Assembly (NCBI RefSeq): GCF_900101545.1
Contig: NZ_FMZU01000004.1
Location: 124,001 to 188,000 of the forward strand
Direction of reading: 5' to 3'
Origin: Variovorax sp. CF079
GTDB taxonomy: Bacteria > Pseudomonadota > Gammaproteobacteria > Burkholderiales > Burkholderiaceae_C
DNA: 64,000 bases
Numbering within the stretch: the stretch's first letter is position 1; the number at the start of each line of letters is the position of its first letter. Below are positions 7,526-17,200 of the stretch, piece by piece. The notes beneath the pieces were generated by a model. That model was given only the letters and a program-made list of their open reading frames with translations, was not told the origin of the DNA and did no database searches. Position numbers and translations under genes: made by a program.

Positions 7526-9439
7526 TTATCGCAGGACGACCTGCGTCTTGAAGGGCAGGCGTCCGAGCGCCTCCGTAAGCCGCGCCAGCAGCGGCGCGGC
7601 CTGCGCCCCGGCCGCGGCCGCATCGATCACGACCTTGAGCGCGCTCTCGCCATCGGCCTGCACCTCGGGCCGTGCCGCCAGGCCGAGCGCGGCGCAGGCC
7701 TCGCCGACCAGCGCCTCCGCCACCTTGCGCGCGGCCAGGGCACGCAGCTCGGGCTTGTAGATCTTGCCGACGTTGGTCATCGGCATGTGCTCGATCACGA
7801 CCACCGACTTCGGCTTGGCCGGCGCTTCGTCGACGCGCGCGGCGGTGAAGGCCAGCAGTTCGGCTTCGCTGGCCGTCATGCCGGGCACCAGCGTGGCGAA
7901 GGCCACCGGCAGCTCGCCCGCGTAGGCATCGGGCGCGCCGACCGCGGCGCACAGTTGCACCGCCGGGTGTGCGCCCAGCGCGTCCTCGATGGTCTTGGGG
8001 TCGATGTTGTGGCCGCTGCGGATGATCAGGTCCTTGGAGCGGCCGCTCAGGTTGAGCCGCTCCTCGCCGTCGAGCCAGCCCAGGTCGCCGGTGGCGAGCC
8101 AGCCGTCGGCGGTGAAGGCACGGGCCGTGTCGGCTGGATCGACGAAGCCCGAGAACAGGTTGGGCGACTTGAAGAGCACCATGCCCTGCTCGCCCGCCGG
8201 CAGTTCGCGATCGCTCGGGTTGCCGTGCTCGTCGAGCGCGACGATGCGCAGCTGCGAATACGGAAGCCGGAAACCCACGCAGCCTGCCGGCCCGATCACG
8301 CCCGGGGGCGTGATGGTCGAGATGCCGGCCATCTCGGTCATGCCCAGGCTTTCATGCACGTGCAGGCCGAACAGGCGCTCGAAGCGCGCCGCGAGTTCGG
8401 GCGCCAGCACGGCGGCGCCGGTGCGGCAGTAGTGGATGGAGGAAATGTCGGCGCCGTCCAGCGGCACGTTGGCGAGTGCCGCCAGCACCGTGGGCACGGC
8501 CGACAGCGAGGTCGGCCGGTACTTCTCCACCAGCCGCCAGTAGTTGGCCAGTACCTGCTTGTTGCGCAGCAGCGCCGTGGTCGGAATGATCACCTCCACG
8601 CCGGCCGACAGCGCCGACAGCGAAGCCGGCAGCACGCCCGCCACGTGGAACAGCGGATAGCCGTTGATGGTGACGTCGCTGCTCTTCAGGCCTTGCAGCT
8701 TCACGCTGGCCCAGGCGGTGAAGACCTGCGCGCCATGGCTGTGGCACGCGAGCTTGGGTGCGCCGGTGGTGCCGCCGGTGTGGAAGTAGGCGGCGATGTC
8801 GGCAGGCGCGATGTCGCGGCCGCTCGCGAGGCGGTCGGCCGGCACGTGCGCGCACATCGCATTGAAGTCGGCCACGCCCTCGGGCAGCTCGCCGGCGCTG
8901 CCCACGGGCTCGTCGTGCGGCGCCACGCGCAGCACGGTCGTGAGCGTGGGCACCTGGCCGCGCAGGCGCATCGCCTTCGACCACATGCCCGATTCGTCGT
9001 CCGAGCCGTAGGCGATCAGCACCTTGGCGCGGCCGGCCGTCATTAGCGAGACCAGCTTCTCGTCGGCGAGCAGCGGGTTGAGCGGCTGCACGATGCCGGC
9101 CGCTTCTCCGCCCCACAGGGCCAGGTGATACTCGAGGCAGCCGGGCAGCAGCACGGCCACCGCATCCTCCGGCCCGACGCCCAGCGCGTGCAGCACGTTC
9201 GCGGTCTGGTGGATGCCGGCCAAGAGTTCGGCGTAGGACCAGCGGATCGGCTCGTCGGCCGGATCGGCCGTGCGCAGGAAGGTCAGCGCCGTCTTGTCGC
9301 CGAAGGCCGCGGCGGCATTGCGGAAGATCTCGTAGGTGCTGCGCACGGTCAGCGCCTCGGAAAGCGGCGTCTCCTCGAGCCTTCGCACGTCCTCGATGCT
9401 GCGGACGGGGAACGACGGGCTGAAGGGCGCGGTGCTCAT
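7526..9439 (-). CDS. AMP-forming acyl-CoA synthetase
   Basis: A 637-residue member of the ANL superfamily that should activate a carboxylic acid with ATP and CoA. The ATP/AMP P-loop AAYFHTGGTTGAPKLA lies near residues 222-237, the A5-type motif SLGMTEMAG follows, and GWLATGDLGWLDGEERLNLSGRSKDLIIRSG covers the hinge region; a Lys near GKIYKPELR is the expected catalytic lysine. The start at 9439 gives an ATGA overlap with the preceding acyl-CoA dehydrogenase gene. In the pim-like reading of this cluster it would fill the ligase (PimA) role. Chain length and substrate are unknown. Confidence 0.92.
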   Translation of the reverse strand: MSTAPFSPSFPVRSIEDVRRLEETPLSEALTVRSTYEIFRNAAAAFGDKTALTFLRTADPADEPIRWSYAELLAGIHQTANVLHALGVGPEDAVAVLLPGCLEYHLALWGGEAAGIVQPLNPLLADEKLVSLMTAGRAKVLIAYGSDDESGMWSKAMRLRGQVPTLTTVLRVAPHDEPVGSAGELPEGVADFNAMCAHVPADRLASGRDIAPADIAAYFHTGGTTGAPKLACHSHGAQVFTAWASVKLQGLKSSDVTINGYPLFHVAGVLPASLSALSAGVEVIIPTTALLRNKQVLANYWRLVEKYRPTSLSAVPTVLAALANVPLDGADISSIHYCRTGAAVLAPELAARFERLFGLHVHESLGMTEMAGISTITPPGVIGPAGCVGFRLPYSQLRIVALDEHGNPSDRELPAGEQGMVLFKSPNLFSGFVDPADTARAFTADGWLATGDLGWLDGEERLNLSGRSKDLIIRSGHNIDPKTIEDALGAHPAVQLCAAVGAPDAYAGELPVAFATLVPGMTASEAELLAFTAARVDEAPAKPKSVVVIEHMPMTNVGKIYKPELRALAARKVAEALVGEACAALGLAARPEVQADGESALKVVIDAAAAGAQAAPLLARLTEALGRLPFKTQVVLR

Positions 9440-10575
9440 CTTGCCTGCCTGCCGAAGGCGATGAAGCGCTGCAGGTGATGGTCCTCGTCGCCCAGCTGGT
9501 GGTCGATCATCACGAGGCGCTTGGCATAGTGGGCCAGCGGAAGCTCCCAGGTCATGCCGATGCCGCCGTGCATCTGGATGCTTTCCTCGGCCACCAGCGC
9601 GCCGATGCGGCCGATGCTGGCCTTGGCCGCCGACAGCGCGCGCTCGCGAGTGGCGCGGTCGGTGACGTCGATGGCGGCGGCCGCATTGATCACGGCCGAG
9701 CGGGCCTGCTCGATCTCGAGCAGCAGGTCCGCCATGCGGTGCTGCAGCGCCTGGAAGCTGCCGATGAGCGTGCCGAACTGCTTGCGCGTGCGCAGGTACT
9801 CCAGCGTCGCCGTCTTGGCGGCTTCCATCGCGCCCAGGCTTTCGGCGCACAGGGCCAGCACGCCACGCCCGACGGCGCGTTCCAGCACGGCGTGGCCCTG
9901 GCCTTCGGCGCCGAGCAACGCATCGGCGGGGAGCGTCACGCCGTCCAGCACCACTTCGGCCACGCGGCCGCCGTCGATGGCCGGGGCGCCGCGCACGTAG
10001 ACGCCTTTTGTCTTCGCAGGCACCAGGAACAGCGAGATGCCGGCCTCGTCGTCCGGCGCGCCCGAGCTGCGGGCCGAGACCAGGAACAGATCCACCTGCT
10101 CGCCCTGCGGCACCACGGCCTTGGCGCCGTTCAGCAGCCAGCGGTCGCCGCTGCGGTCGGCGCGGGTCTGCACGTGCGCCAGTTCGTAGTGCGTGCCGGG
10201 TTCGTCGTGCGCGAGCGCCGCGATGGTGCCGCCGCCGATGATCTCGGCCAGAGTTTCCTTCTGCGCCTCGCTGCCGGCGGCTGCGATGGCGTCGCCGACC
10301 ATGACCGCGCCGAGCAGGGGCTCGACCACCAGGCCGCGGCCCAGTGCCTCGAAGACCACGGCCAGGTCGAAGCCGCCGCCGCCGAAGCCGCCGTCTTCTT
10401 CGCGGAACAGTGCGCCGATCACGCCGAGCTCGGCGAACTGCTGCCAGATCTCGGTGCTGAAGCCCTGGGCCGACTTCGCGATCCGGTCGCGCGTCTCGAA
10501 GGCGTACTGCTCGGCGATGAAGCGGTTCAGGCTGTCGGCGAGCATGCGCCGGTCTTCGGTGTGTTCGAAGTTCAT
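9436..10575 (-). CDS. Acyl-CoA dehydrogenase, pimeloyl-CoA dehydrogenase small-subunit type
   Basis: A 379-residue flavoprotein of the acyl-CoA dehydrogenase fold. N-terminal helices (MNFEHTEDRRMLADSLNRF), a middle beta domain, and a C-terminal helical domain with RKQFGTLIGSFQALQHRMADLL and MHGGIGMTWELPLAHYAKRL are all present. It pairs with the next larger dehydrogenase; such pairs (PimC/PimD-like) act as heteromers on dicarboxyl- or branched acyl-CoAs. Ten bases separate it from that gene and its stop overlaps the synthetase start. The PimD-like label is from family resemblance and gene order, not from proven specificity. Confidence 0.88.
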   Translation of the reverse strand: MNFEHTEDRRMLADSLNRFIAEQYAFETRDRIAKSAQGFSTEIWQQFAELGVIGALFREEDGGFGGGGFDLAVVFEALGRGLVVEPLLGAVMVGDAIAAAGSEAQKETLAEIIGGGTIAALAHDEPGTHYELAHVQTRADRSGDRWLLNGAKAVVPQGEQVDLFLVSARSSGAPDDEAGISLFLVPAKTKGVYVRGAPAIDGGRVAEVVLDGVTLPADALLGAEGQGHAVLERAVGRGVLALCAESLGAMEAAKTATLEYLRTRKQFGTLIGSFQALQHRMADLLLEIEQARSAVINAAAAIDVTDRATRERALSAAKASIGRIGALVAEESIQMHGGIGMTWELPLAHYAKRLVMIDHQLGDEDHHLQRFIAFGRQAR

Positions 10576-10585
10576 GGCAGTTTCC

Positions 10586-11794
10586 TCACAGGCCCAGGAT
10601 CATCTTGGAGATGATGTTTTTCTGAATCTCGTTCGAGCCGCCGAAGATCGACAGCTTGCGGTTGTTGAAGTACTTGGCCGCTGCGGGTGCGGCATAGTCC
10701 GGGCCGATCGGTACGCCGTCGAAGCCCTCTTCGAGCGCCTCGGCGACGAAGGGCCGCGCGTAGGGCCCCATCGCGCGCCGGATCAGCGACGAGATCTCCT
10801 GCCGGATCTCGGTGCCGCGGATCTTGAGCATCGAGCTCTCGGCGCCCGGCACGCCGCCGCCGGCCACGGCCGCGATCACGCGCAGGTTGGTGGTCAACAT
10901 GTTCTCGAGGTCGATCTCCACCCGCGCCATGCGCGCGGCGAAGGCCGGGTCTTCGGCGAGCGGCTTGCCGTTCTTTGTCTGCTTCGCGGCGATGGCCTTG
11001 AGCTGCTCCAGCGCAGCCACCGAGAAGCCCACGCCCGCGATGTTGGTGCGCTCGTAGGTCAAGAGGTACTTGGCGCAGGTCCAGCCCTTGTTCTCCTCGC
11101 CCACCAGGTTCTCGGCCGGCACGCGCACGTCGGAGAAGAAGACTTCGTTGACCTCGTGCTCGCCGTCGAGCGTGATGATCGGCCGCACTTCGACGCCGGG
11201 CGTCTTCATGTCGATCAGGAGGAAGCTGATGCCTTCCTGCTTCTTGGCCTCGCGGTTGGTGCGCACCAGGCAGAAGATCATGTTGGCGTGCTGGCCCAGC
11301 GTAGTCCAGGTCTTCTGGCCGTTGACGATGTAGTGATCGCCCTGGGCATCGGTGCCGCGCACCGCGGAGGTCTTGACCGAGGCGAGATCGGAGCCCGCGC
11401 CGGGTTCCGAATAACCCTGGCACCACCAGTCGGAGCCATCGAGGATGCGCGGCAGCCAGCGGCGCTTCTGTGCCTCGCTGCCGTACTTGATCAGCACCGG
11501 CCCGAGCATGTTCACGCCGAAGGGCACGATGCGCGGCGCATGGGCCAGCGCGCATTCGTTCTCGAAGATGAATTTTTCCACTGCGGTCCAGCCGGGGCCG
11601 CCGTACTGCTCGGGCCAGTGGTTGGCGAGCCAGCCGCGCGCATGGAGGATGGCGTGCCATTCCTCCATGTCGGCCTTGCCCAGGTGCTTGCCGCTCGCGA
11701 CCTTGTCGGAGAGGCGCTTGGGCAGCTTCTCGGCCAGGAAGCTGCACACCTCGTCGCGGAAGGCTTGCTCTTCGGTGGTGAAGTTCAGGTCCAT
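10586..11794 (-). CDS. Acyl-CoA dehydrogenase, pimeloyl-CoA dehydrogenase large-subunit type
   Basis: A 402-residue flavoprotein that should introduce a 2,3 double bond into an acyl-CoA. FAD/substrate motifs CQGYSEPGAGSDLASVKT and the C-terminal RKLSIFGGSNEIQKNIISK are clear. The residue usually carrying the catalytic Glu near the C terminus is Gly here (IFGGSNE), while LLTYERTNIAG offers a Glu at the position used by isovaleryl-CoA dehydrogenase; that Glu is the likely base. The start at 11794 has AGGAG-type sequence upstream, 11 bases after the thiolase stop. It forms a pair with the smaller dehydrogenase downstream. Confidence 0.9.
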   Translation of the reverse strand: MDLNFTTEEQAFRDEVCSFLAEKLPKRLSDKVASGKHLGKADMEEWHAILHARGWLANHWPEQYGGPGWTAVEKFIFENECALAHAPRIVPFGVNMLGPVLIKYGSEAQKRRWLPRILDGSDWWCQGYSEPGAGSDLASVKTSAVRGTDAQGDHYIVNGQKTWTTLGQHANMIFCLVRTNREAKKQEGISFLLIDMKTPGVEVRPIITLDGEHEVNEVFFSDVRVPAENLVGEENKGWTCAKYLLTYERTNIAGVGFSVAALEQLKAIAAKQTKNGKPLAEDPAFAARMARVEIDLENMLTTNLRVIAAVAGGGVPGAESSMLKIRGTEIRQEISSLIRRAMGPYARPFVAEALEEGFDGVPIGPDYAAPAAAKYFNNRKLSIFGGSNEIQKNIISKMILGL

Positions 11795-11805
11795 GTCCTT
11801 GCTCC

Positions 11806-12996
11806 TCAGTAGATTTCGAACAGCCCGGCAGCGCCCATGCCGCCCGCGATGCACATCGTGACCACGGCGTACTTGGCGCCGCGCCGCTTGCCTTCGATCA
11901 GCGCATGGCCCGTGAGCCGCGCGCCCGTCATGCCGAAGGGGTGGCCGATGGAGATCGCGCCGCCGTCGACATTGAGCCGCTCGGCCGGAATGCCCAGCTT
12001 CTGCTGGCAGTAGATGGACTGCGAAGCAAAGGCCTCGTTGAGTTCCCAGAGATCGATATCGTCGACCTTCAGGCCGTTGCGCGCCAGCAGTTTCGGCACC
12101 GCGAACACCGGGCCGATGCCCATCTCGTCGGGCTCGCAGCCCGCGATCGCGAGGCCGCGGAAGGCGCCCAGCGGCTTGAGGTTGGCGCGCTCGGCGTCCT
12201 TGGCCTCCATCAGCACGCAGGCCGAGGCGCCGTCGGAGAGCTGCGAGGCGTTGCCGGCGGTGACGAACTTGTCCGCGCCCATCACCGGCTGCAGCTTGGC
12301 CAGCGCCTCGTAGGTGGTGCCGCGGCGGTTGCAGGTGTCGACGTCGATCGTCACCTCGCGATGGCTCACTTCCTTGGTGTCCTTGTCGGTCACGGCCATG
12401 GTGGTGGTGCAGGCCACGATTTCCTCGCGGTAGCGGCCGGCGAGCTGCGCTTCCTCGGTCTTGCGCTGGCTCTCGGCCGAGAAGCGGTCCTGCGCCTCGC
12501 GGCCGATGCCGTAGCGTTGGGCGACGATGTCGGCGGTCTCGATCATCGCCATGTAGAGCGCGGGCTTGTGCTCGACGATCCACGGGTCCATGCCGCTGTC
12601 ACCGCTGTCGGTGGCGCTGCGGGTGCGTATCTGCGAGATGCTCTCCACGCCGCCCGCGATCATGGCCGGCGCGCCCTCGACGACGATGCGGCCCGCGGCC
12701 ATCGCGATGGCCTGCAGGCCCGAGGCGCAGAAGCGGTTGACCGTGGTGCCGGCGATGCTGATGGGCAGCCCCGCGCGCACGATGCTCTGGCGCGCGACGT
12801 TGCGGCCGGTGGTGCCCTCGGGGTAGCCGCAGCCGAGGATGGCGTCCTCGATCAGCGCCGGGTCCAGGCCCGAGCGTTCCACCGCGGCGCGCACCGCGAA
12901 GGCGGCCAGCGTGGGGCCGGGCGTTATGTTGAACTCGCCGCGGTGCGCCTTGGTGAGCGGCGTGCGGGCGGTGGAAACGATGACGGCTTCGCGCAT
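11806..12996 (-). CDS. Acetyl-CoA acyltransferase (thiolase)
   Basis: A 396-residue thiolase that should cleave 3-oxoacyl-CoA with CoA to release acetyl-CoA. The acylated Cys is C90 in [11 protein letters not shown], the His is H352 in [17 protein letters not shown], and the second catalytic Cys is C382 in [15 protein letters not shown], so the triad is complete. AGGAGACA precedes the ATG. It lies between the hydratase/dehydrogenase fusion and the dehydrogenases, giving a full beta-oxidation set; biosynthetic use is less likely in this context. Confidence 0.94.
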   Translation of the reverse strand: MREAVIVSTARTPLTKAHRGEFNITPGPTLAAFAVRAAVERSGLDPALIEDAILGCGYPEGTTGRNVARQSIVRAGLPISIAGTTVNRFCASGLQAIAMAAGRIVVEGAPAMIAGGVESISQIRTRSATDSGDSGMDPWIVEHKPALYMAMIETADIVAQRYGIGREAQDRFSAESQRKTEEAQLAGRYREEIVACTTTMAVTDKDTKEVSHREVTIDVDTCNRRGTTYEALAKLQPVMGADKFVTAGNASQLSDGASACVLMEAKDAERANLKPLGAFRGLAIAGCEPDEMGIGPVFAVPKLLARNGLKVDDIDLWELNEAFASQSIYCQQKLGIPAERLNVDGGAISIGHPFGMTGARLTGHALIEGKRRGAKYAVVTMCIAGGMGAAGLFEIY

Positions 12997-13018
12997 GGTG
13001 TTTGTCTCCTGGTTCGGC

Positions 13019-15148
13019 TTACTCGGATTGATTGAGGCTCGCGAAATCGGCGCCGCGCTCGACCAGCTCCACCAAGAGCGGCGAAGGCTGCCAGAACAGC
13101 GGGTCTTCCTTGGCGAATTCGCGGATGTCGGCCAGCACCTTGGCGAGGCCCACCGTGTCGGCGTACTTCATTGGCCCGCCGCGATGGCGCGGAAAGCCGT
13201 AGCCGTAGAGAAAGGTCACGTCGACGTCCAGCGGGCGCAGCGCGATGCGCTGGTGCACGACGTTGGCACCCTCGTTGATCATCGCGGCCATGTAGCGGCG
13301 CATGATTTCTTCGTCGCTGAACTTGCGCGGCGCGACGCCTGCGCGCTGGCGCTCGGCATCGATGATGGCCTCCACCTCGGGGTCCGGCGTGCCGGTGCGC
13401 GCGCCCTCGGGGTAGAGGTAGTAGCCGCGGCCGGTCTTCTGGCCGAACCAGCCGCGCTCGCAGATGCGGTCGGCGATCTGCACGTAGCGCGCCTTCGGGT
13501 CGCGGGTGGCGGCCTTGCGCTTGCGCGTGGCCCAGCCGATGTCGCCGCCGGCCAGGTCCGACACCTGGAACGGGCCCATCGGATAGCCGAAGTCACGCAC
13601 CGCCTTGTCGATCTGGTAGGGCGAGGCGCCGTCCTCCATCATGTGGTCGGCCGCCTGGCGATAGACCGCAAGGATGCGGTTGCCGATGAAGCCGTCGCAG
13701 ACGCCCGCGCGCACCGGCGTCTTCTTCAGCTTCTTCGCGAGCTCGAAGCCGGTGGCGACCACGTCGGCGCTGACCTTCGCCGGCACCACGATCTCCAGCA
13801 GCTTCATGATGTTGGCCGGCGAGAAGAAATGCAGGCCCAGCACGTCGGCCGGGCGCGAGATGCCGGACGCGATCTCGTCGATGTCGAGGTAGGAGGTGTT
13901 GGTGGCGAGCACCGCCCCCTTCTTGCACACGCGGTCGAGTTCGGCGAAGACGGCCTTCTTGACCGCCATGTCTTCGAACACGGCTTCGACCACGAGGTCG
14001 ACGTTGGCCAGCGCGTCGTAGGCCGTCGAGCCCGAGAAGCGCGCCATCACCGCGGTCTTGGCCTCGGCCGTCATGCGGCCCTTCTGGATCAGGCCGTCGT
14101 AGACCTTTTCGACGTGGGCCCGGCCGCGCGCGAGGCTGGGCTCGTCGCGCTCGATCATGGTCACCGGCAGCCCGGCGTCGAGCATCGCGACCGCGATGCC
14201 GGCGCCCATGGTGCCGCCGCCGACGATGCCGCAGGATTCGATGGGCCGCGGCTTGGCGGCCTTGGTCTCGGGCGCCTTCAGCACTTCGCGTTCGGCGAAG
14301 AAGGCATGGATCAGGCCGGCGCGCTGCGGGCTCTCGATGCACTGCAGGAAGAGCTTGCGCTCCAGCGCCATGCCTTCGTCGAAGGGCAGCGTGAGCGCGG
14401 CCTCGGTGGCCTCGACGATCTTCATCGGCGAGAAGAGGCTGCGGCTTTTCTTGGCGGTGTAGTCGCGCGCGGCTTCGAGTGCGGCGCGTTGCGCCTCTAG
14501 CTCGGCCAGCGCGTTCGCGTCGCGCGTGCGGCGCACCGGCGCCTTGGCCGCGACCAGTTCCTTTGCATAGGCCAGGCCTTCGACCAGCGCGTCGGCACCT
14601 TCGCCCAGTCGATCGACCAGGCCCAGGGCCAACGCTTCCTTGGCACCCGCATGGCGGCCGCTCAACATCAGATCAAGTGCGGCTTTCACGCCGATCAGGC
14701 GCGGCGCACGTTGCGTGCCACCGGAGCCGGGTATCAGCCCGAGCTGCACCTCCGGCAGGCCCAGCTTGGCGGAAGGCACGGCCAGGCGGTAGTGCGCCGA
14801 CAGTGCGATCTCCAGCCCGCCGCCGAGCGCGGCGCCATGGATCGCGGCCAGCACCGGCTTGCTGCAGTTCTCGATGCGGCTGCACACCTCGGGCAGCGAG
14901 GGCGGCAGCGGTGGCTTGCCGAATTCGCGGATGTCGGCGCCGGCGATGAAGTTGCGGCCGGCGCCGACGACCAGCACCGCGGCCACGGCGCCGTCGGCCT
15001 CGGCGGCGTCGATGGCCTCGACCAAGCCGCGGCGCACATCCACGCCCAGGGCGTTGACCGGCGGGTTGTAGATGGTGACGACCAGCACATCGGCCTGGCG
15101 CTGGAAGGTGACGGGATCGGACGCAAGAAGGGTGTCAGTCGTGGCCAT
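13019..15148 (-). CDS. Bifunctional enoyl-CoA hydratase / 3-hydroxyacyl-CoA dehydrogenase (FadB/FadJ/PimF-like)
   Basis: A 709-residue two-domain enzyme for the middle steps of beta-oxidation. The N-terminal crotonase domain has the oxyanion segment FIAGADI (about 67-73) and both expected glutamates, E113 in GGGLEIAL and E133 in [18 protein letters not shown]. The NAD domain starts near residue 303 with [13 protein letters not shown], and [15 protein letters not shown] carries the dehydrogenase His. GGAGACA is the SD. It is the first gene of the minus-strand cluster, divergent from a LysR gene, so its promoter should lie in 15149-15259. Confidence 0.94.
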   Translation of the reverse strand: MATTDTLLASDPVTFQRQADVLVVTIYNPPVNALGVDVRRGLVEAIDAAEADGAVAAVLVVGAGRNFIAGADIREFGKPPLPPSLPEVCSRIENCSKPVLAAIHGAALGGGLEIALSAHYRLAVPSAKLGLPEVQLGLIPGSGGTQRAPRLIGVKAALDLMLSGRHAGAKEALALGLVDRLGEGADALVEGLAYAKELVAAKAPVRRTRDANALAELEAQRAALEAARDYTAKKSRSLFSPMKIVEATEAALTLPFDEGMALERKLFLQCIESPQRAGLIHAFFAEREVLKAPETKAAKPRPIESCGIVGGGTMGAGIAVAMLDAGLPVTMIERDEPSLARGRAHVEKVYDGLIQKGRMTAEAKTAVMARFSGSTAYDALANVDLVVEAVFEDMAVKKAVFAELDRVCKKGAVLATNTSYLDIDEIASGISRPADVLGLHFFSPANIMKLLEIVVPAKVSADVVATGFELAKKLKKTPVRAGVCDGFIGNRILAVYRQAADHMMEDGASPYQIDKAVRDFGYPMGPFQVSDLAGGDIGWATRKRKAATRDPKARYVQIADRICERGWFGQKTGRGYYLYPEGARTGTPDPEVEAIIDAERQRAGVAPRKFSDEEIMRRYMAAMINEGANVVHQRIALRPLDVDVTFLYGYGFPRHRGGPMKYADTVGLAKVLADIREFAKEDPLFWQPSPLLVELVERGADFASLNQSE

Positions 15149-15196
15149 GGTCTTTGTCTCCGGGTGAACCCAGCATTCTTGGCCCGGCTCGTCGCT

Positions 15197-15243
15197 TTGA
15201 CAATTGCATTGGCGATTGACAGACTGTCAAAGAATTTTTGACA
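15197..15243. promoter_or_regulatory. Control region between the beta-oxidation cluster and its LysR regulator
   Basis: Three TTGACA hexamers occur at 15197-15202, 15216-15221 and 15238-15243, and the middle one is half of the perfect inverted repeat TTGACAGACTGTCAA (15216-15230). An inverted repeat of this kind in a LysR divergent promoter is the expected recognition site of the LysR protein. The TTGACA units could also act as -35 boxes for lysR. The repeats are seen; the operator role is inferred. Confidence 0.6.
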
Positions 15244-15259
15244 CAATGCCCGCCTCATC

Positions 15260-16168
15260 ATGGATTTGCAATCGCTGACCCTGCTGGTCGAGATCCTCGA
15301 TGCCGGCAACCTGAGCGAGGCCGCGCGCCGACTCAAGATGAGCCGCGCCAACGTGAGCTACCACCTGAACCAGCTCGAGCGCTCGGTCGGCGCGCAGCTC
15401 GTGCGGCGCACTACGCGGCGCGCCGAAGCCACCGAGATCGGCCAGCGCCTCTACCAGCACGGCCTCGCCATCCAGAGCGAGCTCCAGGCCGCGCGCGAGT
15501 CGGCGTCGGCGCTGGGCCAGGGCCTGGTCGGGCGCGTGCGGCTCAGCGTGCCCAGCGGCTACGGGCAGCTGGTCATGTCCGACTGGCTGATCGATTTCAA
15601 GCGCCAGTACCCGGGCATCGTGCTCGACGTGCTGTTCGAGAACCGCATCGAGGACCTGCTGCGCGACGAGGTCGACATCGCGATCCGCGTGATCCCCGAG
15701 CCGCCGCTCAATCTGGTGGCGCGAGCGCTGGGCCCGGTGCGCTATGTCGCCTGCGCTTCGCGTGCCTACGCGCAGGAGCACGGCCTGCCCACCCAGCTCG
15801 ACCAGCTGACGGCCGCGCCCGTGGTCACCGCGGCGGTCATCGGCCGGCAACTGCGCATCTCGGCCTACCAGGGCGAGGAGCGGCGCGAGGTGCTGCTGGA
15901 GCCGACGCTGATCTCCGAGAACTTCCTGTTCCTGCGCCAGGCCATCCTGGCCGGCCTCGGCATCGGGCTGGTGCCCGACTACGTGGTGCAGGAGGACGTG
16001 CGGCGCGGCGAAGTCCTGACCACGCTGGACGACTGGCGGCTCAGCATCTTCGGCACGCAGATGTTCATGCTCTACATGCCGAACCGGCAGCACACGCGGG
16101 CGACGCGGACCTTCATCGATTTCATCCTCGAGCGGGCGCGGGGCACACCGGACGAGGGATCGCGCTGA
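15260..16168 (+). CDS. LysR-family transcriptional regulator
   Basis: A 302-residue regulator with an N-terminal winged helix-turn-helix (LTLLVEILDAGNLSEAARRLKMSRANVSYHLNQLERSVGAQLVRR) followed by a periplasmic-binding-protein-like effector domain. SRANVSYHL replaces the commoner SQPAVSRQI in the recognition helix, which is a mild deviation. It is divergent from the beta-oxidation cluster with about 110 bases between them, so it most likely controls that cluster in response to the substrate or a CoA thioester. Effector unknown. Confidence 0.92.
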   Translation: MDLQSLTLLVEILDAGNLSEAARRLKMSRANVSYHLNQLERSVGAQLVRRTTRRAEATEIGQRLYQHGLAIQSELQAARESASALGQGLVGRVRLSVPSGYGQLVMSDWLIDFKRQYPGIVLDVLFENRIEDLLRDEVDIAIRVIPEPPLNLVARALGPVRYVACASRAYAQEHGLPTQLDQLTAAPVVTAAVIGRQLRISAYQGEERREVLLEPTLISENFLFLRQAILAGLGIGLVPDYVVQEDVRRGEVLTTLDDWRLSIFGTQMFMLYMPNRQHTRATRTFIDFILERARGTPDEGSR

Positions 16169-16180
16169 GGCAGGGCCGCC

Positions 16181-17200
16181 TCAGGGCGCACGCTGGCCGA
16201 TCCAGCGGTCGACGATCTGCGCGATCTGGTCGCTGTTCCTGTCCATCATCAGCATGTGCGAATTGCCGTGCAGGCCGGTTGCCGGCAGGTCGATCCAGTC
16301 CGAGACGCCGCCCGCGGCCCGGTGCGCATCCCGGAAGCGCCGGACGGCAGGCAGGACCTGCTGGTTCCAGTACACGCTGGTGTCCAGGCGATCGCCCCAG
16401 ACGTAGAGGATCGGCGTGTGCTTCAGCGCGGTCATGTCCTGGGTCGCCGCCTCGGGCGCCCCGCTGGGCTCGACCAGCACCAGCGCCCGGACCTTGGCCG
16501 GCGCCCGCAGCGCGGCCTGGAAAGCGAAGTTGGCGCCCTGGCTGTGCGCCAGGATCACGCAGGGACACGCCTTGTCGACCAGGGCGTCATAGGCCTGTTG
16601 GGTGACCGCGTCCGTGGTCGTCCAGCGCGGGACGCTCTGCTTCATGAACTGATCGAAGGCGCCGACCGGAAACTGGGTGCCGGGGAAGGCGGTACGTCCC
16701 TGCGGGCCGCCGTCGAACGCAGGCCCGATGCGGAACACCTCCCATGCCTCCTTCTTGGTCCTGAACAGCGGCTCGCCGGCAAAGATCTCCGGATAGCGGG
16801 ACCAGGACGCCCGGCCGCGCTCCATCGCGTCGCTGACATAGGTGTCGTAGCCGGCGCGCATGAAGAAGTCCTGCCAGCCGCGCTGGCCGTCGGGCTTGGT
16901 CTCCCAGGTCACGCCGCTCAGGCCGCCGCCATGCCACAGGAGCAGAGGCAGGCTGCGCGCCGGCGAGGCCAGCCGCACGTATTGCACATACATCTGGCCC
17001 GACTCGAAGTCCCCGTTCGGATCGCGACGAACGGGCGGCGTGGATGGTGTGAAGCGGATCTCGCGTGCGGGCAGGCCGGACAGCGTCACCTGTTGGCCAC
17101 CGACGTGGAAGCTGCCGATCTCGCGCACCCGGATGGCGTCTGTGCTCGTACAGCCCATCGAGGTCAGCGCGACCAGGATCGCGGCCGGGATTCCTTTCAT
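16181..17200 (-). CDS. Alpha/beta-hydrolase, probably exported
   Basis: A 339-residue hydrolase. Its N terminus MKGIPAAILVALTSMGCTST looks like a short export signal with a lipobox-like SMGC, though Met at -2 is not canonical. The nucleophile elbow is AHSQG in CVILAHSQGANFAFQAAL, an Asp follows in ILYVWGDRLD, and a His in HGNSHMLMMDR, so a Ser-Asp-His triad is plausible. The start at 17200 overlaps the stop of the M20 hydrolase gene by four bases (ATGA), so it belongs to that operon. Substrate unknown; a secreted esterase acting on a compound used by the neighbouring hydrolase is only a guess. Confidence 0.8.
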   Translation of the reverse strand: MKGIPAAILVALTSMGCTSTDAIRVREIGSFHVGGQQVTLSGLPAREIRFTPSTPPVRRDPNGDFESGQMYVQYVRLASPARSLPLLLWHGGGLSGVTWETKPDGQRGWQDFFMRAGYDTYVSDAMERGRASWSRYPEIFAGEPLFRTKKEAWEVFRIGPAFDGGPQGRTAFPGTQFPVGAFDQFMKQSVPRWTTTDAVTQQAYDALVDKACPCVILAHSQGANFAFQAALRAPAKVRALVLVEPSGAPEAATQDMTALKHTPILYVWGDRLDTSVYWNQQVLPAVRRFRDAHRAAGGVSDWIDLPATGLHGNSHMLMMDRNSDQIAQIVDRWIGQRAP

